Assembly: GCF_042651065.1 (NCBI RefSeq)
Contig: NZ_JBHSCH010000002.1
Location: 1 to 64,000, forward strand
Reading direction: 5' to 3'
DNA from: Pseudoroseomonas aestuarii
Lineage (GTDB): Bacteria; Pseudomonadota; Alphaproteobacteria; Acetobacterales; Acetobacteraceae
Length of the DNA: 64,000 bases
Part shown: positions 31,763 through 39,896 of the stretch, one piece after another
How positions within the stretch are numbered: position 1 is the stretch's first letter
How the letters are laid out: every line of letters starts with the position of its first letter
Notes under the pieces: generated by a model
What the model saw: the letters and a program-made list of their open reading frames with translations, nothing else
Told to the model about the DNA's origin: nothing
Database searches by the model: none
Translations under genes and position numbers: made by a program

Positions 31763-34681
31763 ATGAACGCCATCCACCACTCCAAGGTCCGCCCCGGCGA
31801 CCCGGCCCTGGCGGCGCGGCTGAAGCGCGAGACCGAGGGCGAGGTGAAGTTCGCCCCCGCCGACCGCGGCCGCTATGCCACCGATGCCAGCATCTACCAG
31901 GTGGAGCCGGTCGGCGTGCTGGTGCCGAAGACCATCGCGGACGTGCAGGCGGCGCTGGCCATCTGCCGCGAGGCCGGCGTGCCCGTGCTGCCGCGCGGCG
32001 GCGGCACCAGCCAGTGCGGCCAGACCGTCAACCGCGCCCTGGTGATCGACTGCACGAAGCATCTGCGCCGCGTGCTGGAGGTGGACGAGGCGGCCGGCAT
32101 CGCCCGCGTCGAGCCTGGCATCGCCCTCGGCGCGCTGAACGACGCGCTGAAGTCCCGCAAGAAGTTCTTCCCCGTCGATCCCTCCACCTGGGCGCGCTGC
32201 ACCATCGGCGGCATGGCCGGCAACAATTCCTGTGGCAGCAAGTCCATCCGCTACGGGCTGATGGCCGACAACGTGCTGGCCATCGACGCGCTGCTGGCCA
32301 GCGGCGAGCGGCATACCTTCGGCGAGCTGCCGGACAATCTCGGGGCCGGGATGCCGGCTGGCGTCGCCGCGCTGGTGCAGTCGCTGCGCGCCCTGGGGGC
32401 GGCCGAGGCGGAGGAGATCGCGGCGCGCTTCCCGAAGCAGTTGCGCCGCGTCGGCGGCTACAACATCGAGGCGCTGACCCCCGCCGCGCGCGCCGAGGGT
32501 CGCGGCAACCTGGCGCGGCTGCTGGTGGGCAGCGAGGGGACGCTCGCCTTCTCCGCCTCGCTGGACCTGAAGCTGTGGCCGATCAAGCCGCGCAAGGTGC
32601 TGGGCATCTGCCAGTTTCCCACCTTCCGCGCCGCCATGGCCGCCAGCCAGCACCTCGTCACGCTGAACCCCGAGGCGGTCGAACTGGTGGACCGCACCAT
32701 GATCGACCTCGGCCGCTCCATCCCGATCTACCGCGCCACCATCGATCAGATCGTGCGCGGCGAGCCGGACAGCCTGCTCATCGTCGAGTTCCACGGCGAT
32801 GACGACGCGGCCCTGCTGCGCGACCTCGACCGGCTGGACGAGATGATGGGCGATCTCGGCTACCCCGGCGCCGTGGTGCGCGCCACCGACGCCGCCCTCC
32901 AGGCCAGCATCGCCGAGGTGCGCGAGGCGGGGCTCAACATCATGATGAGCATGAAGGGCGACGGGAAGCCGGTCTCTTTCATCGAGGACACGGCGGTCGA
33001 CCTGCCCGACCTCGCCGACTACACCGAGCGGCTGAACGCGGTGTTCGAGCGCCACGGCACCAAGGGCACCTGGTACGCCCATGCCAGCGTCGGCTGCCTG
33101 CATGTGCGGCCCGTGCTGAACATGAAGGATGGCGCGGATGTCGCGAAGATGCGCGCCATCGCCGAGGAGTGCTTCGCCCTCGTCCGCGAATACAAGGGCA
33201 GCCATTCGGGCGAGCACGGGGATGGCATCGTCCGTTCCGAGTTCCACGAGAGCATGTTCGGCGCCCGCATCGTCCGCGCCTTCGAGGCGGTGAAGGACGG
33301 CTTCGACCCGGAGGGGCTGCTCAACCCCGGCCGCGTCGTCCGCGCGCCGCGCATGGATGACCGCTCCCTGTTCCGCTACCCGCCCGGCTACCGCGCGGAC
33401 GAGACGGTGAAGCCGGCGCTGGACTGGTCCGCCTGGCCCGGGCCGCAGGGCGGTTTCCTCGGCGCCGTCGAGATGTGCAACAACAACGGCACCTGCCGGA
33501 AGTTCGACGCCAACGTCATGTGCCCCTCCTTCCGCGTGACGCGGGAGGAGCAGCACCTGACGCGCGGCCGCGCCAACACGCTGCGCCTGGCGCTGACGGG
33601 CCAGCTCGGGCCGGACGCGCTGGCCGGCGACGAGGTGGCCGAGGCACTCTCGCTCTGCGTCTCCTGCAAGGGCTGCAAGCGGGAATGCCCGACCGGCGTG
33701 GACATGGCCAAGATGAAGATCGAGGTGCAGCACGCAAGGGCGCGGAAGCATGGCATCAAGCTGAAGGACCGCATCATCGCCGAGCTGCCGCGCTGGGCGC
33801 CCTGGGCAGCGCGGCTGCCGGAGGTGGCCAATGCGCGCGACACCATCCCCGGCCTCGCCGGCCTCTCCGAGCGGATGCTGGGCTTGGCCGCCGGCCGCAC
33901 CCTGCCGAAGTTCCGCCGCGACGTGTTCCGCGACCGCGAGGCGGTAACGGGCGGCCCCAAGCGGGAGGTGCTGCTCTTCGCCGACACCTTCAACCGCTAC
34001 TACGAGCCGGAGGTGCTGCGCGACGCGGTGACGGTGCTGGGCCATGCCGGCTACCGCGTGCGCCCGGCCCGGGCGCCGGAGGGCCGCCCGCTCTGCTGCG
34101 GCCGCACCTACCTCGCCGCTGGCATGGTGGACCGCGCGCGGGAGGAGGCCCGGCGCACGCTGGAGGCGCTCTCCGGAACCGATGCGCCGGTGATCGGGCT
34201 GGAGCCCTCCTGCCTCACCACCCTGCGCGACGAGTTCCTCTCCCTCCTCCCCGGGGAGGAGAGCCGGAAGCTCTCGGAGCGCGCCTTCCTCGCCACCGAG
34301 TTCCTGGCGAAGGAGGATGGGCTACTGCCGCTGCACGGCATCCAGGCCCCCCGCGCCCATATCCACGGCCATTGCCACCAGAAGGCCTTCGGCGCCTTCC
34401 CGGCGGCGGTGAAGACGCTGCGCCGCATCCCCGGGCTGGAGGTGGCGCCCATCGCCTCCTCCTGCTGCGGCATGGCGGGCAGCTTCGGCTACGAGGCGAA
34501 GAACCTGGAGGCGAGCAAGGCGATGGCGGAGCTTTCCCTGATCCCGGCGGTGCGCGCGGCGGCACCGGAAGACCTGATCGTGGCGGACGGCACCTCCTGC
34601 CGCCACCAGATCCGCGACCTCGCGGGGCGCGAGGCGCTGCACTCGGTGCAGGTGCTGGCCCGCGCGGCGCGCCCGGCATGA
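31763..34681 (+). CDS. FAD-linked oxidoreductase with C-terminal Fe-S/CCG domains (D-2-hydroxyacid dehydrogenase type)
   Basis: 972 aa membrane-associated or soluble dehydrogenase. Residues about 45-270 form the PCMH FAD domain (LPRGGGTSQCGQTVN, MAGNNSCGSKSIRYG), followed by an FAD-oxidase C domain ending SHSGEHGDGIVRSEFH. Cysteines for two 4Fe-4S clusters are near 571-590 (MCNNNGTC, then MCPSF) and 631-641 (CVSCKGCKRECP). Two CCG motifs of the GlpC/heterodisulfide-reductase type follow (PLCCGRTYLAAG, SSCCGMAGSFG). D-lactate, D-2-hydroxyglutarate or glycolate are possible substrates. The stop overlaps the DUF924 start. Confidence 0.88.
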   Translation: MNAIHHSKVRPGDPALAARLKRETEGEVKFAPADRGRYATDASIYQVEPVGVLVPKTIADVQAALAICREAGVPVLPRGGGTSQCGQTVNRALVIDCTKHLRRVLEVDEAAGIARVEPGIALGALNDALKSRKKFFPVDPSTWARCTIGGMAGNNSCGSKSIRYGLMADNVLAIDALLASGERHTFGELPDNLGAGMPAGVAALVQSLRALGAAEAEEIAARFPKQLRRVGGYNIEALTPAARAEGRGNLARLLVGSEGTLAFSASLDLKLWPIKPRKVLGICQFPTFRAAMAASQHLVTLNPEAVELVDRTMIDLGRSIPIYRATIDQIVRGEPDSLLIVEFHGDDDAALLRDLDRLDEMMGDLGYPGAVVRATDAALQASIAEVREAGLNIMMSMKGDGKPVSFIEDTAVDLPDLADYTERLNAVFERHGTKGTWYAHASVGCLHVRPVLNMKDGADVAKMRAIAEECFALVREYKGSHSGEHGDGIVRSEFHESMFGARIVRAFEAVKDGFDPEGLLNPGRVVRAPRMDDRSLFRYPPGYRADETVKPALDWSAWPGPQGGFLGAVEMCNNNGTCRKFDANVMCPSFRVTREEQHLTRGRANTLRLALTGQLGPDALAGDEVAEALSLCVSCKGCKRECPTGVDMAKMKIEVQHARARKHGIKLKDRIIAELPRWAPWAARLPEVANARDTIPGLAGLSERMLGLAAGRTLPKFRRDVFRDREAVTGGPKREVLLFADTFNRYYEPEVLRDAVTVLGHAGYRVRPARAPEGRPLCCGRTYLAAGMVDRAREEARRTLEALSGTDAPVIGLEPSCLTTLRDEFLSLLPGEESRKLSERAFLATEFLAKEDGLLPLHGIQAPRAHIHGHCHQKAFGAFPAAVKTLRRIPGLEVAPIASSCCGMAGSFGYEAKNLEASKAMAELSLIPAVRAAAPEDLIVADGTSCRHQIRDLAGREALHSVQVLARAARPA

Positions 34682-35256
34682 GCCTCTCCCCGCCGGATGT
34701 CCTCGGCTTCTGGTTCGGCGACGACGCCACGGTGTTCCGCCCCCGCTGGTTCCAGCGCGACGACGCCTTCGACGAGGCCATCCGCGCCCGCTTCGGCGCG
34801 GCGGTGGACCCGGCGCGGGAGGGGACGCTGGATGGCTGGGCGGAGACGCCGGAGGGCGGCCTGGCGCTGATGATCCTGCTCGACCAGTTCCCCCGCAACC
34901 TGTTCCGCGGCACGCCGCGGGCCTTCGCCAGCGATGCCCATGCCCGCGCCACCGCCCGCCAGGTGGTGCTGGAGCGGCGGCACGACCTGGCGCTGCACCC
35001 GGTGCAGCGGAGCTTCCTCTACCTGCCCTTCGAGCATTCCGAGGCGATGGCCGACCAGGAGCTTTCCGTCGCGCTGTTCGAGGGCCTGCGGGACCACGCG
35101 CCGTCCCGCCAGCCCGGCGGCGTCATCGACTATGCCTGGCGGCACCGGGCCGTAATCCGCCGCTTCGGCCGCTTCCCGCACCGGAACGCGGCGCTGGGGC
35201 GGGCGGACACCGCCGCCGAGGCCGCCTATCTCGCGCAGCCCGGCGCCGGCTTCTGA
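34678..35256 (+). CDS. DUF924 family protein
   Basis: 192 aa, starting VLGFWFGDDATVFRPRWFQRDD, with LALMILLDQFPRNLFRGTP and YLPFEHSEAMADQELS, all three conserved DUF924 blocks. The fold resembles TPR-like helical proteins; function unknown. The ATG overlaps the stop of the FAD dehydrogenase (ATGA), so the two are translated together. Confidence 0.88.
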   Translation: MSLSPPDVLGFWFGDDATVFRPRWFQRDDAFDEAIRARFGAAVDPAREGTLDGWAETPEGGLALMILLDQFPRNLFRGTPRAFASDAHARATARQVVLERRHDLALHPVQRSFLYLPFEHSEAMADQELSVALFEGLRDHAPSRQPGGVIDYAWRHRAVIRRFGRFPHRNAALGRADTAAEAAYLAQPGAGF

Positions 35257-35550
35257 AGGCCGGCGCGGCGGCGGGGCCGGTTTCGCCGCGCCCGATTCAC
35301 AAGAACGTGCGCCGAATCCGGCCTTCCCCGCGGCGCGGCGTGGGCGGCACCGCCCCGCCGCCGCATCGTGTGCTGTCCCACCCCAGATCGCAGGGCGATT
35401 TCCCGCCTAAAACAGCAGTTTAGCCAGTCTGGACCGAACTCTGTGACAGTTTCGCCACAGGCCCCATTCATTGCAAAACCGTACCGCAACTTGGAGATGA
35501 AACTCTGGTTTTCCCTGCGCCCGTCCACTGGGTTGCCAAGGAATATGACC
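35257..35550. other. Upstream region of the OmpA-like gene
   Basis: No gene seen. GC-rich inverted repeats near 35257-35360 could end the DUF924 transcript. The AT-richer part (35400-35540) includes a small palindrome CTAAA-N7-TTTAG and probably carries the promoter and a long 5' UTR of the porin gene. I could not place a reliable -35/-10 pair. Confidence 0.4.
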
Positions 35551-36771
35551 ATGACGCTTCGTCGCCTGCTTCTCGCCGCCACCGTCCTCGCCACGCCGGG
35601 CGTTGCCCTTGCCCAGGGCACCTCTTCCTCTCCCTGGTACTCGCCCATGGGCTGGCTGCCGACCGCCGCGGCCGAGCCGGTCTCGGGCGTCTATATCGGC
35701 GCCGGCGCCGGCTGGAACCACTCCGACGCGCGTGGCCTGACGGCCCAGGGCGGCAACGCCGCCTACTTCGACGGCACCTCGGGCAACCGTCAGGGCAACC
35801 TCGGCTTCGAGGAGGGCTTCATGGGCGCCCTCTCGGTCGGCTACGGCTTTGGCAACGGCTTCCGCACCGAGATCGAGGGCAGCTACCGCTACAACAACGT
35901 CGACCGCCTGGGCGGTTTCCAGAACCGCGCCGGCGGCGCGCCGGGCGTGGCCTTCCGCAACATCGACGGCGACATGCAGCAGTACGCCGTGATGGCGAAC
36001 GTGTTCTACGACTTCCAGCTGCCGCGCTGGTTCCCGAACATGCCGGTGGCCGTGGTCCCCTACATCGGCGGTGGCGTGGGCTACATGTGGACGGAGCTGG
36101 AAGCCAGCGGCGCCCGCCTGCCGGCCGGCGCCAACAGCGTCCGCATCGATGACTCCGCCGGCCAGTTCGCCTATCAGGGCATCGCCGGCCTGGCCTTCCC
36201 GATCACCGCCGTGCCGGGCCTCTCGGTCACCGCCGAGTACCGCTACACGGGCGCGCTGCAGACCAAGTTCGACGGCACGGTGCGCAACCCGGCGGGCGGC
36301 GTCGTCTCGCGCGGCAGCTACGAGGTGGACCAGGCGCACAACCACTCCGCCATGCTGGGCCTGCGCTACGCCTTCAACCAGCCGGTGCCGGCCGCGCCCG
36401 TGCCGGTCGTGGCGCCCGCGCCCGCCGCTGCCCCGGCTCCGGCCCGCACCTATCTGGTGTTCTTCGACTTCGACCGCGCCGACCTGACGGACCGCGCCCG
36501 CCAGATCATCGCCGAGGCCGCCCAGAACAGCAGCCGCGTGCAGACCACCCGCATCGAGATCGCCGGCCACGCCGACCGCTCGGGCTCGCCGCAGTACAAC
36601 CAGCGCCTCTCGCAGCGCCGCGCCGATGCGGTCGCCGCCGAGCTGGTCCGCCTCGGTGTCGCCCGCTCCGCCATCGGCGTGCAGGCCTTCGGCGAGAGCC
36701 GCCCGCTGGTGCCGACGGCCGACGGCGTGCGCGAGCCGCAGAACCGCCGCGTCGAGATCGTCCTGCGCTGA
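35551..36771 (+). CDS. OmpA-family outer-membrane protein
   Basis: 406 aa. Signal peptide residues 1-23 (LRRLLLAATVLATPGVALA). An eight-strand-like beta-barrel follows (VYIGAGAGWNHSD to LGLRYAFN), then a Pro/Ala linker and a C-terminal peptidoglycan-binding OmpA domain (VFFDFDRADLT, IAGHADRSGSPQYNQRLSQR, RRVEIVLR). I prefer ATG 35551 because AAGGA is eight bases upstream; ATG 35545 would be only two bases from it. Likely abundant, since a strong terminator follows. Confidence 0.92.
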   Translation: MTLRRLLLAATVLATPGVALAQGTSSSPWYSPMGWLPTAAAEPVSGVYIGAGAGWNHSDARGLTAQGGNAAYFDGTSGNRQGNLGFEEGFMGALSVGYGFGNGFRTEIEGSYRYNNVDRLGGFQNRAGGAPGVAFRNIDGDMQQYAVMANVFYDFQLPRWFPNMPVAVVPYIGGGVGYMWTELEASGARLPAGANSVRIDDSAGQFAYQGIAGLAFPITAVPGLSVTAEYRYTGALQTKFDGTVRNPAGGVVSRGSYEVDQAHNHSAMLGLRYAFNQPVPAAPVPVVAPAPAAAPAPARTYLVFFDFDRADLTDRARQIIAEAAQNSSRVQTTRIEIAGHADRSGSPQYNQRLSQRRADAVAAELVRLGVARSAIGVQAFGESRPLVPTADGVREPQNRRVEIVLR

Positions 36772-36803
36772 TCACGCAGGCCGGTTCCGCACGGAACGAG
36801 AGG

Positions 36804-36829
36804 GGGGCGCCGCGAGGCGCCCCTTTTTT
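36804..36829 (+). terminator. Rho-independent terminator of the OmpA gene
   Basis: GGGGCGCC/GGCGCCCC stem with a GCGA tetraloop, followed directly by six T. A textbook intrinsic terminator 32 bp after the stop. Confidence 0.9.
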
Positions 36830-36858
36830 CATGCCGCCCTCCGCGCGGCGGCGGCATG

Positions 36859-36890
36859 AAAAAAGGGCGGGGCGCCATGGCGCCCCGCCC
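36859..36890 (-). terminator. Rho-independent terminator of the Pro-rich small ORF (minus strand)
   Basis: GGGCGGGGCGCC/GGCGCCCCGCCC stem (36865-36876, 36879-36890), with six A on the plus strand (36859-36864), that is six U on the minus transcript. The T tract of the OmpA terminator and this A tract also belong to a perfect 15-bp inverted repeat (36824-36838 with 36850-36864). Confidence 0.85.
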
Positions 36891-36910
36891 GGCCGGGTGG
36901 GTGTAATCCC

Positions 36911-37132
36911 TCAGTTCATCCGCGTGGGCGGGTCGCCCGGCGGGTCTCCGAGCGGCGGGATGTCCGGCGCATCCGGCGTCGGCTGGTCCGGCCCCGGCGG
37001 CTCGTCGATCGGCGGCTCCGGCAGGTCCGGGCCCGGCGGCTCGCCGGGCGGCGGCATCGGCGCCGGCGGGTCGGTCGGCGGGATCGGGATCTGCGCCCGG
37101 ATGCCGGTGTCTGGCAGGCCTTGGACTCGCAT
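36911..37132 (-). CDS. Proline-rich small protein
   Basis: 73 aa, roughly 40% Pro, in an irregular PP-x-E/D-PP pattern with acidic residues; no signal peptide or membrane segment. Not recognised. Support for being real: an ATG at 37132 with GAGGG seven bases upstream, and its own intrinsic terminator 20 bp after the stop. It could be a disordered linker-like or surface protein. A GTG at 37144 would add four residues. Confidence 0.5.
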   Translation of the reverse strand: MRVQGLPDTGIRAQIPIPPTDPPAPMPPPGEPPGPDLPEPPIDEPPGPDQPTPDAPDIPPLGDPPGDPPTRMN

Positions 37133-37321
37133 GGGGTCCCTCACTCCTGTTCAAGGATAGAAGCGGGCGGGGCGGCCATGGGTTGCCGCCCCGGGCGCCG
37201 AATTCGCCCCGCATGGCGTGAGGCACAGCCATGACATCTCTTATGTTGCAGCGCACAAAAATTCTCCCCTAGTCTGAGGCTGAGGGAAAGCCGTGCACGG
37301 CCTCGACTGACGGAGAGTCGG

Positions 37322-38077
37322 ATGCGACGTAGGGATTTTGTCCGCCATGCCTCGGCGGGGCTGCTGGCCGCGCCCGCCCTCCTGGCCGCGGGCCGGGCCA
37401 GGGCGGTGGAGCCGGTCGATGTGGAGCTGGCGCTGGCAGTGGATGTCAGCCGCTCGGTGGACGCGGAGGAGCAGGAGCTGCAATTCCGCGGCTATGCCGC
37501 CGCCTTCCGGGACCCGCGCCTGCTGGACGGCATCGCGCGCGGGGCGATCGGTTCCATCGCCGTATGCTTCTTCACCTGGTCCGACTGGAACGTGCAGGAG
37601 CTGCTGGTGCCCTGGGCGCGCATCGACGGGCGGGAGAGCGGCGAGCGCTTCGCCGCCGCCATCGACGCCGCGCCGCGCCGCACGCACCTCTACACCTCGA
37701 TCTCCGCCGCCATCGACTACGCGGCCACGCTGTTCGGCCAGGGCTACGAGGGCACGCGCCAGGTGGTGGACATCTCCGGCGACGGCGTGAACAACTCCGG
37801 CCGGCCGCTGGCCCAGGCGCGCGCCGACGCGCTGTCACGCGGCATCATCCTGAACGGCCTGGCGGTGCTGGACCGCACCCCGCCCCCCGCGCAGTTCGCC
37901 AACCTCACCCCGCCGCTCGACGACTACTACCGGGACGAGGTGATCGGCGGCCCGGGCGCCTTCCTGATGGTGGCGGAGGGCTTCCAGGCCTTCGAGGGCG
38001 CGGTGCGGCGCAAGATCATCCGCGAGATCGCCAGCAATCCGCCGCCCGGCCCGCTGGTGGAGCGCGCCTACGCCTGA
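37322..38077 (+). CDS. DUF1194 (VWA-like) secreted protein
   Basis: 251 aa. The N-terminus MRRRDFVRHASAGLLAAPAL looks like a twin-arginine signal with cleavage after GRARA. The mature part starts with a von Willebrand A MIDAS motif, LAVDVSRSVDAEE (DxSxS), with VVDISGDGVNNSG later, as in DUF1194 proteins. A periplasmic metal- or protein-binding role is inferred. Upstream 37200-37321 has an AT-rich stretch likely to hold the promoter. Confidence 0.85.
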   Translation: MRRRDFVRHASAGLLAAPALLAAGRARAVEPVDVELALAVDVSRSVDAEEQELQFRGYAAAFRDPRLLDGIARGAIGSIAVCFFTWSDWNVQELLVPWARIDGRESGERFAAAIDAAPRRTHLYTSISAAIDYAATLFGQGYEGTRQVVDISGDGVNNSGRPLAQARADALSRGIILNGLAVLDRTPPPAQFANLTPPLDDYYRDEVIGGPGAFLMVAEGFQAFEGAVRRKIIREIASNPPPGPLVERAYA

Positions 38078-38196
38078 GGGCGGGCGCGCTGCCCTGCGCG
38101 CCCCGCAGCCCCGTCCCCCGGCCCCGCCCTCTGGCGCCGGGGCGTGCCCGGGCGCATGGTCGGCGCCTCTGCCCCCACAGGAGGAAACGGCGCCGG

Positions 38197-39555
38197 ATGC
38201 AAGAGGAAAACGATGGCCTGCCGCAGCCGCAGCGGCTCTGGGCGATCCTGGCGCTCGCCGTCTCCATCGCCATGGCGGTCATGGATTCCTCCATCGCCAA
38301 TGTCGCCCTCCCCGCCATCGCGGCCGATCTGCGCGTGCCGCCTTCCGACGCCATCCTGGTGGTGAACGCCTACCAGATCGCCGTGGTGATGGCGCTGCTG
38401 CCGCTGGCCTCGCTGGGCGAGCTGATCGGGCATGAGAAGGTCTATCGCACGGGGCTGGCGCTGTTCGTCATCGCCTCGCTGTTCTGCGCCATGGCCGATT
38501 CCCTCACCGGCCTCGCCACCGCGCGGGCCGTGCAGGGGCTGGGCGCGGCCGGGCTGATGAGCGTCAACACCGCGCTGGTGCGCTTCATCTACCCGCAGCG
38601 CCTGCTGGGGCAGGGCGTGGGTGTCAACGCGCTGGTGGTGGCCATCTCCTCCGTGCTCGGGCCGACGGTGGCGGCAGGCATCCTGAGCGTGGCGCACTGG
38701 CCCTGGATCTTCGCCGTAAACATTCCGGTGGGCGCGCTGGCGTTGCTGCTCGCCATCCGCTTCCTGCCCGCCACGCCGCGCGCCCGGCGCCGCTTCGACG
38801 CGGCCAGCGCCCTGCTCAGCGCCGCCACCTTCGGCCTGGTGATGACGGCGCTGGAGCAGTTCGCCCGCGGTGCCGCCCCCTGGCAGGCGGGGTTGATCCT
38901 GGCCGGCGGCGTGGCGGCCGGCATCGCCCTGGTGCGGCGCCAGGCCGGGCGGCCGGCGCCGCTGCTGCCGGTGGATCTGCTGCGCATCCCCATCTTCGCC
39001 CTGTCGGTCGCCACCGCCATCTGCTCCTTCGCCGCGCAGATGCTGGCCTTCGTGGCCCTGCCCTTCTTCCTGCAGCACGGCCTCGGCCGCAGCCAGGTGG
39101 AGACGGGGCTGCTGATGACACCCTGGCCGCTGGTGCTCATCATCGTCTCGCCGCTGGCCGGGCGTGCGTCCGACAAGCTGCCGGCCGGTTTGCTGGGCGG
39201 CCTCGGCCTCGGGCTGATGGCCACGGGGCTGGCGCTGCTGGCCTGGCTGCCCGAGGCGCCCACCGCCCTCGACATCGGCTGGCGCATGGCGCTGTGCGGC
39301 CTCGGCTTCGGGCTGTTCCAGAGCCCCAACAACCGCACCCTCCTCTCCTCCGCCCCGCGCGAGCGCAGCGGCGGCGCCAGTGGCATGCTCTCCACCTCCC
39401 GCCTGCTGGGGCAGACCAGCGGCGCGGCGATGGCGGCCTTGACCTTGCGGCTGGCCGGGGAGAATGGCGCCACGGCGGCGCTCGGCGTCGCCGCCACCAT
39501 CGCCGCCGGCGCGGCGCTGATCAGCTTCACACGCCTCACACCCCGCATCCGCTGA
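38197..39555 (+). CDS. DHA2-family MFS drug/proton antiporter
   Basis: 452 aa. The start is MDSSIANVALPAIAADLRV, the DHA2 motif of TM1, followed by VNAYQIAVVMALLPLASLGELIG, GLGAAGLMSVNTALVRFIYP and SSVLGPTVAAGIL (motif C-like). Resembles SmvA/EmrB-type exporters of cationic or lipophilic compounds. ATG 38197 has AGGAGG about 11 bases upstream. Likely followed in the same transcript by the DUF3253 gene. Confidence 0.86.
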   Translation: MQEENDGLPQPQRLWAILALAVSIAMAVMDSSIANVALPAIAADLRVPPSDAILVVNAYQIAVVMALLPLASLGELIGHEKVYRTGLALFVIASLFCAMADSLTGLATARAVQGLGAAGLMSVNTALVRFIYPQRLLGQGVGVNALVVAISSVLGPTVAAGILSVAHWPWIFAVNIPVGALALLLAIRFLPATPRARRRFDAASALLSAATFGLVMTALEQFARGAAPWQAGLILAGGVAAGIALVRRQAGRPAPLLPVDLLRIPIFALSVATAICSFAAQMLAFVALPFFLQHGLGRSQVETGLLMTPWPLVLIIVSPLAGRASDKLPAGLLGGLGLGLMATGLALLAWLPEAPTALDIGWRMALCGLGFGLFQSPNNRTLLSSAPRERSGGASGMLSTSRLLGQTSGAAMAALTLRLAGENGATAALGVAATIAAGAALISFTRLTPRIR

Positions 39556-39580
39556 GATCGCCCTGCCAGGAGTGCCGCCC

Positions 39581-39856
39581 ATGTCCGCCGAGCCGAAACA
39601 CCCCTCCCCCGAGGCGCTGGGGGAGGAGATCCTGCGCCAGACCGCCGCCTGCGGCCCCGGCAAGTCCATCTGCCCGAGCGAGGTGGCGCGCGCCCTGATG
39701 CCGGACCCGCAATGGCGCAGCCTGATGACGCCGGTCCGCCACGCCGCGCTGCGGCTGCAGAAGGAAGGGCGCATCGAGATCCTGCGCAAGGGCAAGCCGG
39801 TGCCGGCCGAGGAGGTGCGCGGCGTCATCCGCCTGCGCGCCGCCGGCGCGGCCTGA
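39581..39856 (+). CDS. DUF3253 family protein
   Basis: 91 aa with the family pattern: an N-terminal helix (EALGEEILRQTAACGPGKSI), then CPSEVARALMPDPQWRSLM and ALRLQKEGRIEILRKGKPV, a winged-helix-like module. ATG 39581 has AGGAG seven bases upstream. Possibly a small DNA-binding protein, but no function is known. Sits between two transporter genes. Confidence 0.8.
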   Translation: MSAEPKHPSPEALGEEILRQTAACGPGKSICPSEVARALMPDPQWRSLMTPVRHAALRLQKEGRIEILRKGKPVPAEEVRGVIRLRAAGAA

Positions 39857-39896
39857 CGCGCGGGCCGCTTCCCTTCACCTGCGAGGTCGCTTTTCC

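Noticed and set aside
37244..37258. TGTTGCAGCGCACAA upstream of the DUF1194 gene as a PhaR-type operator
   Set aside because: Only a loose resemblance, and no polyhydroxyalkanoate genes nearby.
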